A DNA stretch of 64,000 nt from Bosea sp. PAMC 26642 (GTDB lineage: Bacteria > Pseudomonadota > Alphaproteobacteria > Rhizobiales > Beijerinckiaceae): positions 5,177,501 through 5,241,500 of the forward strand of contig NZ_CP014301.1 of NCBI RefSeq assembly GCF_001562255.1. The letters run 5' to 3'. Made by a program: the position numbers and the translations under genes. Below, in pieces: positions 9,622 through 19,615 of this stretch. The notes beneath the pieces are model-generated. The model did no database searches. It saw only the letters and a list, made by a program, of their open reading frames with translations, and was not told where the DNA came from. Numbering within the stretch: position 1 is the stretch's first letter; each line of letters begins with the position of its first letter.

Positions 9622-9644
9622 CCTTCTCCCCCGAGGGGAGAAGG
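9622..9644. repeat. Isolated CCTTCTCCC end hairpin
   Basis: A 23-base inverted repeat (CCTTCTCCC-CCGAG-GGGAGAAGG) between two convergent genes. It is the same sequence as the end hairpins of the repeats at 8935 and 11742. Here it may serve as a bidirectional transcription barrier, though no T-run follows on either side. Confidence 0.7.
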
Positions 9645-9649
9645 AAGAG

Positions 9650-11446
9650 CTACACCGCCAGCCCCTTCGCCAGCTCGCTGACCTGCTTCTCGAACAGCGC
9701 CCGATAGGCGCCATTTTCGCGCTGGAGCAGCGCCTCGCGCGGGCCTTCCTCGACCACCTTGCCGCGGTCGAAGACGAGGATGCGGTCCATCGCCCGCACC
9801 GTCGAGAGCCGGTGCGCGATCACGATCGTGGTCCGCCCCAGCATCAGCCGCTCCATCGCCTCCTGGATCAGCGCCTCCGATTCCGAATCGAGGCTGGACG
9901 TCGCCTCGTCCAGGATCAGGATCGGCGCGTCCGCCAGGAAGGCGCGGGCCAGCGCGACCCTCTGTCGCTCGCCGCCCGAAAGCTTGACGCCGCGTTCGCC
10001 GACCAGCGTCGCGTAGCCCTTCGGCAGCCGCATGATGAAGTCATGCGCATTGGCGAGCATCGCCGCCTGCTCGATCTGGGCTAGCGAGGCGCCGGGCCTG
10101 CCATAGGCGATGTTCTCCGCCAGCGAGCGGTGGAACAGCACCGGCTCCTGCTGCACGATCGCGATCTGCGCCCGCAAGGACGTCTGCGTCACCGAAGCGA
10201 TATCGACCCCGTCGATCGCGATGCGGCCATCGGTGACGTCGTAGAGACGCTGCACCAGCTTGACGAAGGTCGTCTTGCCGGAGCCCGAGCGCCCGACCAG
10301 GCCGACCTTCTCGCCGGCCGCGATCGTCAGCGAGAAATCGCGATAGAGCGGCTCGGCATGGCCCCCGTAATGAAAGGTCACGTCCTCGAAGGCGATCTCC
10401 CCCGCGGTCACGGCCATCGCGCCAGCACCCTTCCGGTCCGCCACGCCATAGGGCTGGCCGTGCATCGCGACCAGTTCCTCCATATCGTTTACCGAGCGCT
10501 GTAGATTGTGCACATGCTGGCCGACATCGCGCAGATAGCCATGCACGACGGCATAGCTCGTCAGCACGAAGGCGACGTCGCCGGGGCTCGCCTGCCCGTT
10601 GGCCCAAAGCCAGATCACCAGCCCGACGACGGAAGCCCGCAGGCCAAGCAGAACGACCTGCTGGGCCGTGCCGGAGGTGGTGCCGCGCACCCAGGTCCGC
10701 CGCGTCCGCAACGACCATTTCGCCATCACCTCGGCGATGCGCGAATCTTCGCGCAGCTCGGCACCATAGGCCTTGACCACCGGATTGCACGAGATCGCAT
10801 CCGCCAGCGACCCGCCGACGCGCGTGTCCCAGCTGTTGGCCAGCCGCGCGGCGGGCGCCACATATCGCAACGACAGCGCCACCGTGACGCCGACATAAAC
10901 CAGCGCGCCCACGAGCACGACGAGCCCCATCGCCGGCCAGTGCCAGGCCAGCAGCGCCGTCGTGCCGACGAGCACGATCAGCGAAGGCAGCAGCGCTATC
11001 AGGATCGTGTCGGTCAGCAGGTCGAGCGCCCACATGCCGCGCGTGATCTTGCGCACAGTCGAGCCGGCAAAGTTGTTGGCGTGCCAGTCGGTCGAGAAGC
11101 GCTGAAGCCGCGCAAATGCTTCCTGCGCGACGTCGCTCATCGTACGCAGCGTCATGCCGGTGATGCCGATGAAGCTGAGATGGCGGAAGCCGACCGTGAT
11201 CGCTCCCAGCACGAGCATCGCCGCCAGCGCCCACAGCGCGGCATCGAGCCCCGGCTCGCGTGCGCCGGAGACGGCGTCGACCAGCCGCCCGGCATAGAGC
11301 GGCAGGAACAGGTCTGCGGCCGTCGCGGCCATGACGGTCGCGACGACGAAGCCGACATGGCGCGGCGCGCGCGCCCAGTGGCGGAAGGTAAAGCCGAGAA
11401 CGGCCCGGAACGGCTCGGGCCGCCCGGTTCGGGTCTGTCGGGACAT
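9650..11446 (-). CDS. ABC exporter, fused permease and ATPase (MsbA-like half transporter)
   Basis: A 598-residue half transporter expected to work as a homodimer in the inner membrane. The N-terminal ~330 residues form the six-helix exporter domain. The C-terminal ATPase has Walker A in GLVGRSGSGKTTF (near residue 382), the signature LSGGERQRVALARA (near 490) and Walker B ILILDEATSSLD (near 512). Substrate is unknown; lipid, peptide or drug export are all possible. The gene has no obvious operon partner. Confidence 0.9.
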   Translation of the reverse strand: MSRQTRTGRPEPFRAVLGFTFRHWARAPRHVGFVVATVMAATAADLFLPLYAGRLVDAVSGAREPGLDAALWALAAMLVLGAITVGFRHLSFIGITGMTLRTMSDVAQEAFARLQRFSTDWHANNFAGSTVRKITRGMWALDLLTDTILIALLPSLIVLVGTTALLAWHWPAMGLVVLVGALVYVGVTVALSLRYVAPAARLANSWDTRVGGSLADAISCNPVVKAYGAELREDSRIAEVMAKWSLRTRRTWVRGTTSGTAQQVVLLGLRASVVGLVIWLWANGQASPGDVAFVLTSYAVVHGYLRDVGQHVHNLQRSVNDMEELVAMHGQPYGVADRKGAGAMAVTAGEIAFEDVTFHYGGHAEPLYRDFSLTIAAGEKVGLVGRSGSGKTTFVKLVQRLYDVTDGRIAIDGVDIASVTQTSLRAQIAIVQQEPVLFHRSLAENIAYGRPGASLAQIEQAAMLANAHDFIMRLPKGYATLVGERGVKLSGGERQRVALARAFLADAPILILDEATSSLDSESEALIQEAMERLMLGRTTIVIAHRLSTVRAMDRILVFDRGKVVEEGPREALLQRENGAYRALFEKQVSELAKGLAV

Positions 11447-11900
11447 GGGATCATCCGGCCTGTGGTCAGGCCGGCTCCGAAAAAGCGGAGATGGCGACGC
11501 GCGCCGAACTCCAGCGAAAATGACGAGGCGATTGAAAATGCTCAGGGCGCCGCCTTGAGGCGGGCCACGTGCGAGTCCGACCTAGCGGTGGGACGATCGC
11601 GAGAGAGCGACGACGGTGATGAATTCCATTCAGCCCTCCCTGTCTGGTGCTGGAGCCAAGGCAGTCAGGATAACCGCAGCGAAGTTGATCGCGCAAGTTG
11701 CGTTTTGCGCATGGGGTGGTCGCGGGGCGCTCCACCGCTCCCCTTCTCCCCTTGCGGGAGAAGGTGGCGCGCAGCGCCGGATGAGGGGTCGCGCCGGGCT
11801 ATCATATTGAAGAATGGCGTTATCGGAGAGCGGGGAGCGACCCCTCATCCGTCTCGGCTTCGCCGAGCCATCTTCTCCCGCAAGGGGAGAAGGACTCCCC
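11447..11900. other. 454-base intergenic region with repeat
   Basis: Holds the upstream region of the ABC exporter (11447 to about 11740), where I see no gene, and then a long CCTTCTCCC-family repeat (11742-11893) ending 8 bases before the stop of the small membrane gene on the minus strand. Confidence 0.6.
11742..11893. repeat. Intergenic long hairpin, CCTTCTCCC / GATGAGGG family
   Basis: A symmetrical element: CCTTCTCCCCTTGCGGGAGAAG at the left, CGCCGGATGAGGGGTCGC inside, then the complement GCGACCCCTCATCCG, and TTCTCCCGCAAGGGGAGAAGG at the right. The two halves can pair over more than 20 bases. Same family as 8935 and 31549. Confidence 0.85.
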
Positions 11901-12077
11901 CTACTTCCAGAACAGCGCCGCAAGCCTGACCGCGATCACCAGCCCGAAGGCCAGGATCACCGTCCCGATGACACGGTGTCGCTTGGCGCGGTCCGGGAAT
12001 TGGCGTGAGAGGATACGCCCCAGCGGCTTGCGGAACAGGAAGGCGACGACGGCCAGAACGATCAGGATATGGGACAA
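11901..12077 (-). CDS. Small two-helix membrane protein downstream of rhodanese
   Basis: A 58-residue frame starting at TTG 12077, 9 bases after the rhodanese stop. It has a helix at residues 3-15 (ILIVLAVVAFLF), a basic middle (RKPLGRILSRQFPDRAKRHR) and a second helix at residues 37-56. The frame is closed by a stop just upstream of the TTG, so no longer form exists. GGGAAGAG lies about 15 bases upstream, a loose fit. The clean helix-basic-helix pattern and tight spacing argue for a real gene coupled to the rhodanese; no family recognised. Confidence 0.55.
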   Translation of the reverse strand: MSHILIVLAVVAFLFRKPLGRILSRQFPDRAKRHRVIGTVILAFGLVIAVRLAALFWK

Positions 12078-12086
12078 GGCGGCGGC

Positions 12087-12509
12087 TCAGCTCTTCCCGC
12101 CCGTGTCTTTCGGATCATCCGCCTCGAACGGCGCGCCGGACTTCTTCCAGGCGCCGAAGCCGCCGCCCATGTGCGCAACCGGCTTCAGCCCCATCTGCTG
12201 CGCGACCTGTGCCGCGAGCGCCGAGCGCCAGCCGCCGGCGCAGAAGAAGACGAACTGCTTGTCCTGGCTGAACACCGGCTTGGCATAGGGGCTCTCGGGA
12301 TCGATCCAGAACTCCAGCATCCCGCGCGGGCAATGGAAGGCGCCGGGCATCCGGCCCTCGCGCTCCAGTTCGCGCGGATCGCGCAGATCGACGAAGACGA
12401 CGTCGTCGCGGCCATGAAGGGCCCGCGCCTGTTCGACCGAGAGCGTCTCGACCTCCGCCTCGGCCCGCTCCAGCAAGGCCTTGTAGCCCGTGGTGATCTG
12501 TTGTGGCAT
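12087..12509 (-). CDS. Rhodanese-like domain protein
   Basis: A 140-residue single-domain sulfurtransferase-type protein. The active-site loop is FCAGGWRS, with Cys as the sulfur carrier. The N-terminus has the VVFVDLRDPRELEREG block. I chose ATG 12509, with AGGGG a few bases upstream; the frame is open to 12650 but that part overlaps the divergent gene's promoter. The sulfur acceptor is unknown. It is followed closely by a 58-residue membrane protein. Confidence 0.85.
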   Translation of the reverse strand: MPQQITTGYKALLERAEAEVETLSVEQARALHGRDDVVFVDLRDPRELEREGRMPGAFHCPRGMLEFWIDPESPYAKPVFSQDKQFVFFCAGGWRSALAAQVAQQMGLKPVAHMGGGFGAWKKSGAPFEADDPKDTGGKS

Positions 12510-12621
12510 GGCGCAGCCCCTGTCGCGAAGGCGCGCACCGTGGCCAACCGGGCCGTTCGCGTCAATCCGGCCTTGCGACGACCGGTCTCGCAACGCAGTG
12601 TCGCTGCGAAAGGAACAGGCA

Positions 12622-13341
12622 ATGATCGGATTCGGCACGCTCGACATCATGGCGTTCGCGTTCTTCGCGATGTCCTGGATCGGCTATCACTATGCCGTCG
12701 AGATGGGGCCCCATGCACGCCGGAGCCTGAACATGCGGATGAACCTGCGGCGCGCCCGCTGGGTCCGCGAGGCGATGGGCCGCGACAACCGCATCGTCGA
12801 TACGCAGGTGATGAACGGCCTGCAGAACGGCACCGCCTTCTTCGCCTCGACCTCGCTGATCGCCATCGGCGGGTCGCTCTCCCTGCTGCAATCGACCGAC
12901 CGCGTCGTCGCGCTCTTCGCCGACCTGCCCTTCGGTACGCCGACGAGCCGCGCCGCCTGGGAGATGAAGGTGATCGGGCTCGCGGTGATCTTCGGCTACG
13001 CCTTCTTCAAGTTCGCCTGGAGCTACCGGCTGTTCAACTACTGCGTCATCCTGATCGGCGCGCTGCCGCCCGCCAAGAACCATGACGAGCACGACGCGGC
13101 CCGGGCCGTCCACGAGATGACCGAGATGAACATCGCGGCCGGCCGGCATTTCAACCGGGGTCAGCGTGCGTTCTTCTTCGCGCTCGCCTATATGGGCTGG
13201 TTCCTGGGTCCAACGACCTTCCTGATCTTCACCAGCGCGGTGCTGATCGCGATGTATCGGCGCCAGTTCCAGTCCGATGCCGCCCGCGTCTTCCGCTATC
13301 CCCCGCCTGGAGTCCTGCGCGAGCACGAGCCGAAGCCATGA
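12622..13341 (+). CDS. DUF599 integral membrane protein
   Basis: A 239-residue protein with about four membrane segments and the conserved DUF599 stretch RDNRIVDTQVMNGLQNG between the first and second. Function unknown. ATG 12622 has AAAGGAA 9 bases upstream; the open frame extends back to 12490 without homology-like sequence. Its last four bases overlap the next start (ATGA), so the two are cotranscribed. Confidence 0.85.
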   Translation: MIGFGTLDIMAFAFFAMSWIGYHYAVEMGPHARRSLNMRMNLRRARWVREAMGRDNRIVDTQVMNGLQNGTAFFASTSLIAIGGSLSLLQSTDRVVALFADLPFGTPTSRAAWEMKVIGLAVIFGYAFFKFAWSYRLFNYCVILIGALPPAKNHDEHDAARAVHEMTEMNIAAGRHFNRGQRAFFFALAYMGWFLGPTTFLIFTSAVLIAMYRRQFQSDAARVFRYPPPGVLREHEPKP

Positions 13342-13607
13342 ACGAGCGTGAGACCGACCTCGAGGCCGCCATGCTGCGGCTCGCCGCCGAGCGGGGCGCC
13401 GGCAAGACGATCTGTCCGTCCGAGGCGGCGCGGGCCGTCGGCGGCGACCATCCCGACGGCTGGGGCCCGCTGATGCAGCCGGCGCGCCGGATCGCGGTCC
13501 GGCTGATGAAGGAGGGCAGGCTAGTGATCACCCGCAAGGGCCGCCCGGTCGATCCCGACGATTTCCGCGGCGTCTACAGGCTGTCGCTGCCGGGCGCCCC
13601 GGAATGA
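13338..13607 (+). CDS. DUF3253 protein
   Basis: An 89-residue soluble protein of the DUF3253 family, with a winged-helix-like pattern (ICPSEAARAVGG, then LMQPARRIAVRLMKEGRLVITRKGRPVDP). The family is uncharacterised; the fold suggests nucleic-acid binding, which is inference. It starts within the stop of the DUF599 gene (ATGA). Confidence 0.85.
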   Translation: MNERETDLEAAMLRLAAERGAGKTICPSEAARAVGGDHPDGWGPLMQPARRIAVRLMKEGRLVITRKGRPVDPDDFRGVYRLSLPGAPE

Positions 13608-13620
13608 CGGCGGTGCTCGA

Positions 13621-14409
13621 TTACGGCCCTGGAAACAGCGCGTCCGTATAGCCCACCAGCCAATAGGCCAGCAGCCCGGCCCATTCCTTCAGAGCGTCGT
13701 CGGCGATACCGAGCCCGCGCGGCGCGCGCGCATAGGGGCGGATGAAGTCCGCTTGCTCGCCGCCGGAGATGTAATCGACCGGGAAGGCCTCGACATCGAA
13801 GCCGGCCTTGCGGAAGACGCCGATGGCGCGCGGCATATGCCAGGCCGAGGTCAGCAGCAGCCACCGCTCGCCCGGCTTGGGGTCGACCAGGCTGCGGGTG
13901 AAACTCGCATTCTCGCGGGTGTTGCGCGATTTGTCCTCGAACACCAGCCGCTCCGGCGGCAGGCCGAGGCTCTCGAACAGCATTCTGGCTCCATCGGCCT
14001 CCGTGTGGACGATCGGCGACAGCAGGCTGGCGCCGCCGCCGGCAAACACGATCTTCGCCTGCGGATGGAGCCTTGCGAGTTCGACCGCCTTGGTCATGCG
14101 CGCCGCGGCATAGTTCAGGACCACGTCGCCGCGCGCGACGCCGATGGCACCGCCCAGAACGATCACGCCGGCGACGGGCCCCTTGGCCGCGTTCTGCTGC
14201 GGGAACCTGTCCTCCAGGGGCCGCACCAGCATCCGCGGCAGCGGGCTGAACGAGAGCAGGACGAGACCCGTCAGCGCCAGCGCGCCGAGCCAGCGCGCAG
14301 CCCGTGCGAACCGCGTGAAGGCGAGCAGTCCCGCGAACGCCGCCAGCAGCACGACCAGATTGATCGGCGACAGCACGAACCAGACGATCTTGGACAGGGT
14401 GAAGAACAT
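13621..14409 (-). CDS. YdcF/ElyC-family (DUF218) membrane protein
   Basis: A 262-residue protein with two N-terminal membrane segments (about residues 10-60) and a DUF218 domain starting at VAGVIVLGGA. ElyC and SanA in E. coli affect envelope biogenesis and vancomycin resistance; the family enzyme activity is unknown. Conserved blocks include FAGGGASLL and TSAWHMPRAIGVFRKAGF. It is convergent with the DUF3253 gene, 13 bases away. Confidence 0.85.
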   Translation of the reverse strand: MFFTLSKIVWFVLSPINLVVLLAAFAGLLAFTRFARAARWLGALALTGLVLLSFSPLPRMLVRPLEDRFPQQNAAKGPVAGVIVLGGAIGVARGDVVLNYAAARMTKAVELARLHPQAKIVFAGGGASLLSPIVHTEADGARMLFESLGLPPERLVFEDKSRNTRENASFTRSLVDPKPGERWLLLTSAWHMPRAIGVFRKAGFDVEAFPVDYISGGEQADFIRPYARAPRGLGIADDALKEWAGLLAYWLVGYTDALFPGP

Positions 14410-14597
14410 CGCGGGCCTCGGCTGCGTGGGGCGTATCTCTCCCCTGACCTATGCCACCCTTCAGGATGAGGGCTGGGAGAGACGAACGCTCCAGCACTAA
14501 CCGTCAAAGCTGGCCAGATCGCTAACGCCTGATCGGCTTGATCTGCGGCGGTCCCTGCGGGTCGGCGCGGAGCGATCTAGCCGATGCCATTTCGGGT

Positions 14598-15218
14598 TCA
14601 CGCCACGGGCAGCGGCAGGGCCGGCTTCGCGGCCGGGCGCGCGGCGATGGCCTCGTACCAGCGCCGGACATGCGGCCGTTCCGCCCGCTCGATCGGCATG
14701 TTGAGCCAGCGATGCGCGCCGCAACCGACCGTGATGTCGGCCATGCCGAAGCGCTCGCCGGCGAGGAACGTCCGGCCGGCGAGATGGTTTTCCAGAATGT
14801 CCATCAGCTTTTCCGCCTTGGCCGCGCTGGCCGCGATCGCGTCGGGATCGGTAAAGCCGGCCACCTTGCGCACTAGGCCCCAGAAAGCCGGAGTCATCGC
14901 CGGCTGCAGTTCCGATTGCATCCAGTCCATCCAGCGATCGGCATCGGCGCGTAGCGCCGGGTCCTCCTCCCAGATCCAGCCGGAGCCGTAGCGCGCCGCG
15001 AGGTAACGCACGATGCTGTTGGATTCCCAGATGCAGACCTCGCCATCCTCCAGCACCGGGATCTGGGCGTTGGGATTCTTGGCGAGGAAGACCGGCTCGC
15101 GCAGCCCGCCGAACGTGCCGCCGCAATCGATCCGCTCGAAGCTCTGGCCGACCTCGCCCGCCGCCCATACGGCCTTCTGGACATTGATGGAGCTGATCCG
15201 CCCCCAGATCGTCAGCAT
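14598..15218 (-). CDS. Glutathione S-transferase family protein
   Basis: A 206-residue protein with an N-terminal thioredoxin-fold domain (MLTIWGRI; NAQIPVLEDG with the cis-Pro; WESNSIVRYLA for the glutathione gamma-glutamyl contact) and a C-terminal helical domain (FGMADITVG). The start at 15218 has GAGGAA about 9 bases upstream. It follows pccA on the same strand after a 44-base gap and may be cotranscribed. Substrate unknown. Confidence 0.88.
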   Translation of the reverse strand: MLTIWGRISSINVQKAVWAAGEVGQSFERIDCGGTFGGLREPVFLAKNPNAQIPVLEDGEVCIWESNSIVRYLAARYGSGWIWEEDPALRADADRWMDWMQSELQPAMTPAFWGLVRKVAGFTDPDAIAASAAKAEKLMDILENHLAGRTFLAGERFGMADITVGCGAHRWLNMPIERAERPHVRRWYEAIAARPAAKPALPLPVA

Positions 15219-15262
15219 ATCGGCGCGTTCCTCATTGTCGTTGCCGCGATTGTCCGGTGAGT

Positions 15263-17263
<2,001 letters not shown>

Positions 17264-17378
17264 GCGTAGCGTCTCCCGGCAGCCGACAAGGCCTGTCATA
17301 GCCGGGTTTATGGGACGCCGAGGCCGACGTCCACTGATGCCAAAGTTTGGGCGGGAGCGATGCCGGTGCGTAACCCGC

Positions 17379-17813
17379 TCAGCTGGCGAGCATGACGCGG
17401 TCAGCTCTTCGACCGGGCGAAACGGCACCGCGGCTGAGCGTGAAGCCGAGCAGAAGTTCGTCGCAGCGCTCGGCCTCCCGGACGATCTCGAAGGCGATGC
17501 GCTGCGCGGTCGGGGTTGGTCCCTCGCCCGCCGACAGGGTCGTCACCAGCCATTGCGCGGTCTCGCGGTCGACGATCCCGGTCGGCCGGCTCTCCCAGAC
17601 GACATGATCGACGATGAGCGCGACGAGATAATCGGAGAATTCGCTGCAGCGCGTCGAGACCGCCCGGTCGAGCGCGGCGAGAACATCGACGACATCGCGC
17701 GTCATCACACCATCTGCCAGGATGCTGCGCTGAAGCATCTTGACGTCTTCATCGTCGATCGCGTCTTTATCCATGACGCGATCGACGAATTCACGAAGTT
17801 CATGACCAATCAT
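17379..17813 (-). CDS. Conserved hypothetical protein
   Basis: A 144-residue soluble acidic protein, largely helical by its pattern (LREFVDRVMDKDAIDDEDV, VDVLAALDRAV). No family recognised. The start at 17813 follows a GGGG ribosome-binding site; the frame extends to 17882 but the upstream part is atypical. It is monocistronic between pccA and a DUF3309 gene on the same strand. Confidence 0.65.
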   Translation of the reverse strand: MIGHELREFVDRVMDKDAIDDEDVKMLQRSILADGVMTRDVVDVLAALDRAVSTRCSEFSDYLVALIVDHVVWESRPTGIVDRETAQWLVTTLSAGEGPTPTAQRIAFEIVREAERCDELLLGFTLSRGAVSPGRRADRVMLAS

Positions 17814-17975
17814 CGCTTGACCCCTGTCCGGCTTTGTTTTGTGCCGGAGTGTTCCTGTTGCAGGAACACGTTGGATCGGCACTCGCCAGCAGGTGGTTAA
17901 TTCGCAAATCTGAATCGATGTTCAGGTTAAACGAAGCTGATGCGACGTGGTTGCGAGGATGTTACTGGCGTGCCG

Positions 17976-18146
17976 TCAGACCCTGACGGGGACGCCGCCG
18001 AGCACGCCGAGCAACCACAGCACGACGACGATCGTCAGGACCAGCCCGAGCGCGCCGCCGAGGCCCGCCGTGCCGTAGCTCCGGTGGCCGTAATATCCGC
18101 CGCCGAACAAGACGATGAGCAGAACGATGATGAGAATCGTTGACAT
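17976..18146 (-). CDS. DUF3309-type small membrane protein
   Basis: A 56-residue protein with two hydrophobic segments separated by a Gly/Tyr-rich turn (GGGYYGHRSYGTAG), the pattern of DUF3309 proteins common in rhizobia and often stress-linked. GAAGGGA is a good ribosome-binding site 6 bases before the ATG. Function unknown. Confidence 0.75.
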   Translation of the reverse strand: MSTILIIVLLIVLFGGGYYGHRSYGTAGLGGALGLVLTIVVVLWLLGVLGGVPVRV

Positions 18147-18328
18147 GGCGCGTTCCCTTCAGAAATCGCGTCGGCGCGTGATGCGACGACTGAATATGAA
18201 CGGAGAACGTCAGTAACGACCCGCAAGTTCCACCACGGCAAGATGGGGCAGGTTAGTGTGCTGTAAGCGTGGCTTTTCTTGTCTCGACCCCGCTTGACGA
18301 AACCGGGCGGAGGCGGCGTCCTGTCGCG

Positions 18329-19276
18329 ATGCGTAACCCATCGCCTCGAATCACCGCGTTCTGCCTGTTCGTCCTTGCCTCATGTATGGCGACCTCTGCC
18401 CATGCGCAGGACACTGCGGCCGAGGAATCCAGGCGCCGGGCCGCCAATATCGCCGCCTTCCCCGATGCCGCGCGCGCGCTCTTCGGCCAGAAGACGGCGC
18501 CTGCCGACATGCGGGCGCGGGCCATCGGCTCCTATGCGCGGGGATGCCTCGCCGGCGCGCAGGCACTGCCAGTCGACGGGCCGAGCTGGCAGGTGATGCG
18601 GCTCAATCGCAACCGCAACTGGGGCCATCCGATCCTGATCGATTATCTTGAAAAGCTCGCCCGCGACGTGCCCAGGATCAATGGCTGGCCGGGCATTCTC
18701 GTCGGCGACATCTCGCAGCCGCGTGGCGGGCCCATGCTGACCGGACACGCTTCCCACCAGATCGGCCTCGACGCCGATCTCTGGCTGACCCCGATGCCCC
18801 GCGTCCGGCTCGACAGCGAGGCGCGTGAGAACATGCCCGCCGTCAACATGGCGAGGCCCGACTGGCGCGACGTCGATCCCAGGAACTGGACGCCCGCCCA
18901 GACGAAGCTGATCAAGGCCGCCGCGAGCGAGCCCAGGGTCGAGCGCATCTTCGTCAACCCGGCGCTGAAGGTCGCGCTCTGCCGCGAGGCCGGCGCCGAC
19001 CGCTCATGGCTGAACAAGGTCCGGCCGATCTGGGGCCACAACTACCATTTCCATATCCGGATGAGCTGCCCCGCCGGCATGGAGGGCTGCTCCGGCCAGG
19101 AACCGCCCAATTTCGGCGATGGCTGCGGCGAGGAGCTTTCGGGCTGGATCGAGCGCCAGCACAAGGCGATCTTCGACCCGCCCAAGCCGCGCACCGGCCC
19201 GGCCCCCAAGCCCAAGCCGCCGATGTCGCTCGACGCGCTGCCGGCCGAATGCCGGCAGGTGCTGGTGTCGCGGTGA
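18329..19276 (+). CDS. mepA: Penicillin-insensitive murein endopeptidase
   Basis: Periplasmic metallo-endopeptidase (M74, LAS fold) that cuts D-Ala-mDap crosslinks in peptidoglycan. The 315-residue precursor has a signal peptide ending near Ala26-Gln27 (ATSAHAQ). Zinc ligands fit His140/His143 and Asp150 in GHASHQIGLDAD, and His237-His242 in WGHNYHFH. Starting at ATG 18329 puts the signal peptide at the N-terminus; an in-frame GTG at 18269 would add 20 non-signal residues. A Pro/Lys-rich tail follows the catalytic domain. Confidence 0.92.
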   Translation: MRNPSPRITAFCLFVLASCMATSAHAQDTAAEESRRRAANIAAFPDAARALFGQKTAPADMRARAIGSYARGCLAGAQALPVDGPSWQVMRLNRNRNWGHPILIDYLEKLARDVPRINGWPGILVGDISQPRGGPMLTGHASHQIGLDADLWLTPMPRVRLDSEARENMPAVNMARPDWRDVDPRNWTPAQTKLIKAAASEPRVERIFVNPALKVALCREAGADRSWLNKVRPIWGHNYHFHIRMSCPAGMEGCSGQEPPNFGDGCGEELSGWIERQHKAIFDPPKPRTGPAPKPKPPMSLDALPAECRQVLVSR

Positions 19277-19292
19277 AAGGCTTTTCTCTCCA

Positions 19293-19572
19293 AGCCCTCA
19301 TCCTGAGACGCCTTCGGCGCTCCCTAAAGGCTGCCTGAAATGAACTGAGTAATTTCAACGGCTTCGTGTTTGCCGCCCAAGCGCCGTCATGCCGGGCGCA
19401 GCGCAGCGGAGACCCGGAAACCATGCCTGAACTTTTAAGGACCAGCGTTCCGGCATGGATTCCGGATCGGCGCCGCTAAAGCGGCTTGTCCGGAATGACG
19501 GTCCGTTGGCATAAGAGATGTGAGAAGGTCCTGAATTATTCAATTCATTTTCAGGCTCTCAGGATGAGGGCT
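19293..19572. repeat. Split AGCCCTCATCCTGAG hairpin arms
   Basis: Perfect 15-bp inverted arms AGCCCTCATCCTGAG at 19293-19307 and CTCAGGATGAGGGCT at 19558-19572, the same arms that form a compact hairpin at 49306. Here they are 250 bases apart and enclose a member of another repeat family. Confidence 0.75.
19386..19500. repeat. Intergenic hairpin repeat, GTCATTCCGG family, nested copy
   Basis: Begins GTCATGCCGGGCGCAGCG and ends GGCTTGTCCGGAATGAC, with internal CCCGGAAACCATGCC and GGCATGGATTCCGG blocks. Same layout as 4383 and, inverted, as 24438 and 36616. It lies between the split arms of the AGCCCTCATCC family. Confidence 0.85.
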
Positions 19573-19615
19573 GGAGGAAACTGCGAGGTTGCAGGGCAGC
19601 TGGCAGATGATCTCC

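Larger units (their letters stand above)
19277..19615. other. 339-base intergenic region filled with nested repeats
   Basis: Between convergent mepA and the extensin-like gene. It consists almost wholly of two repeat families, one lying inside the other (see the entries at 19293 and 19386). No gene seen. Confidence 0.7.
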
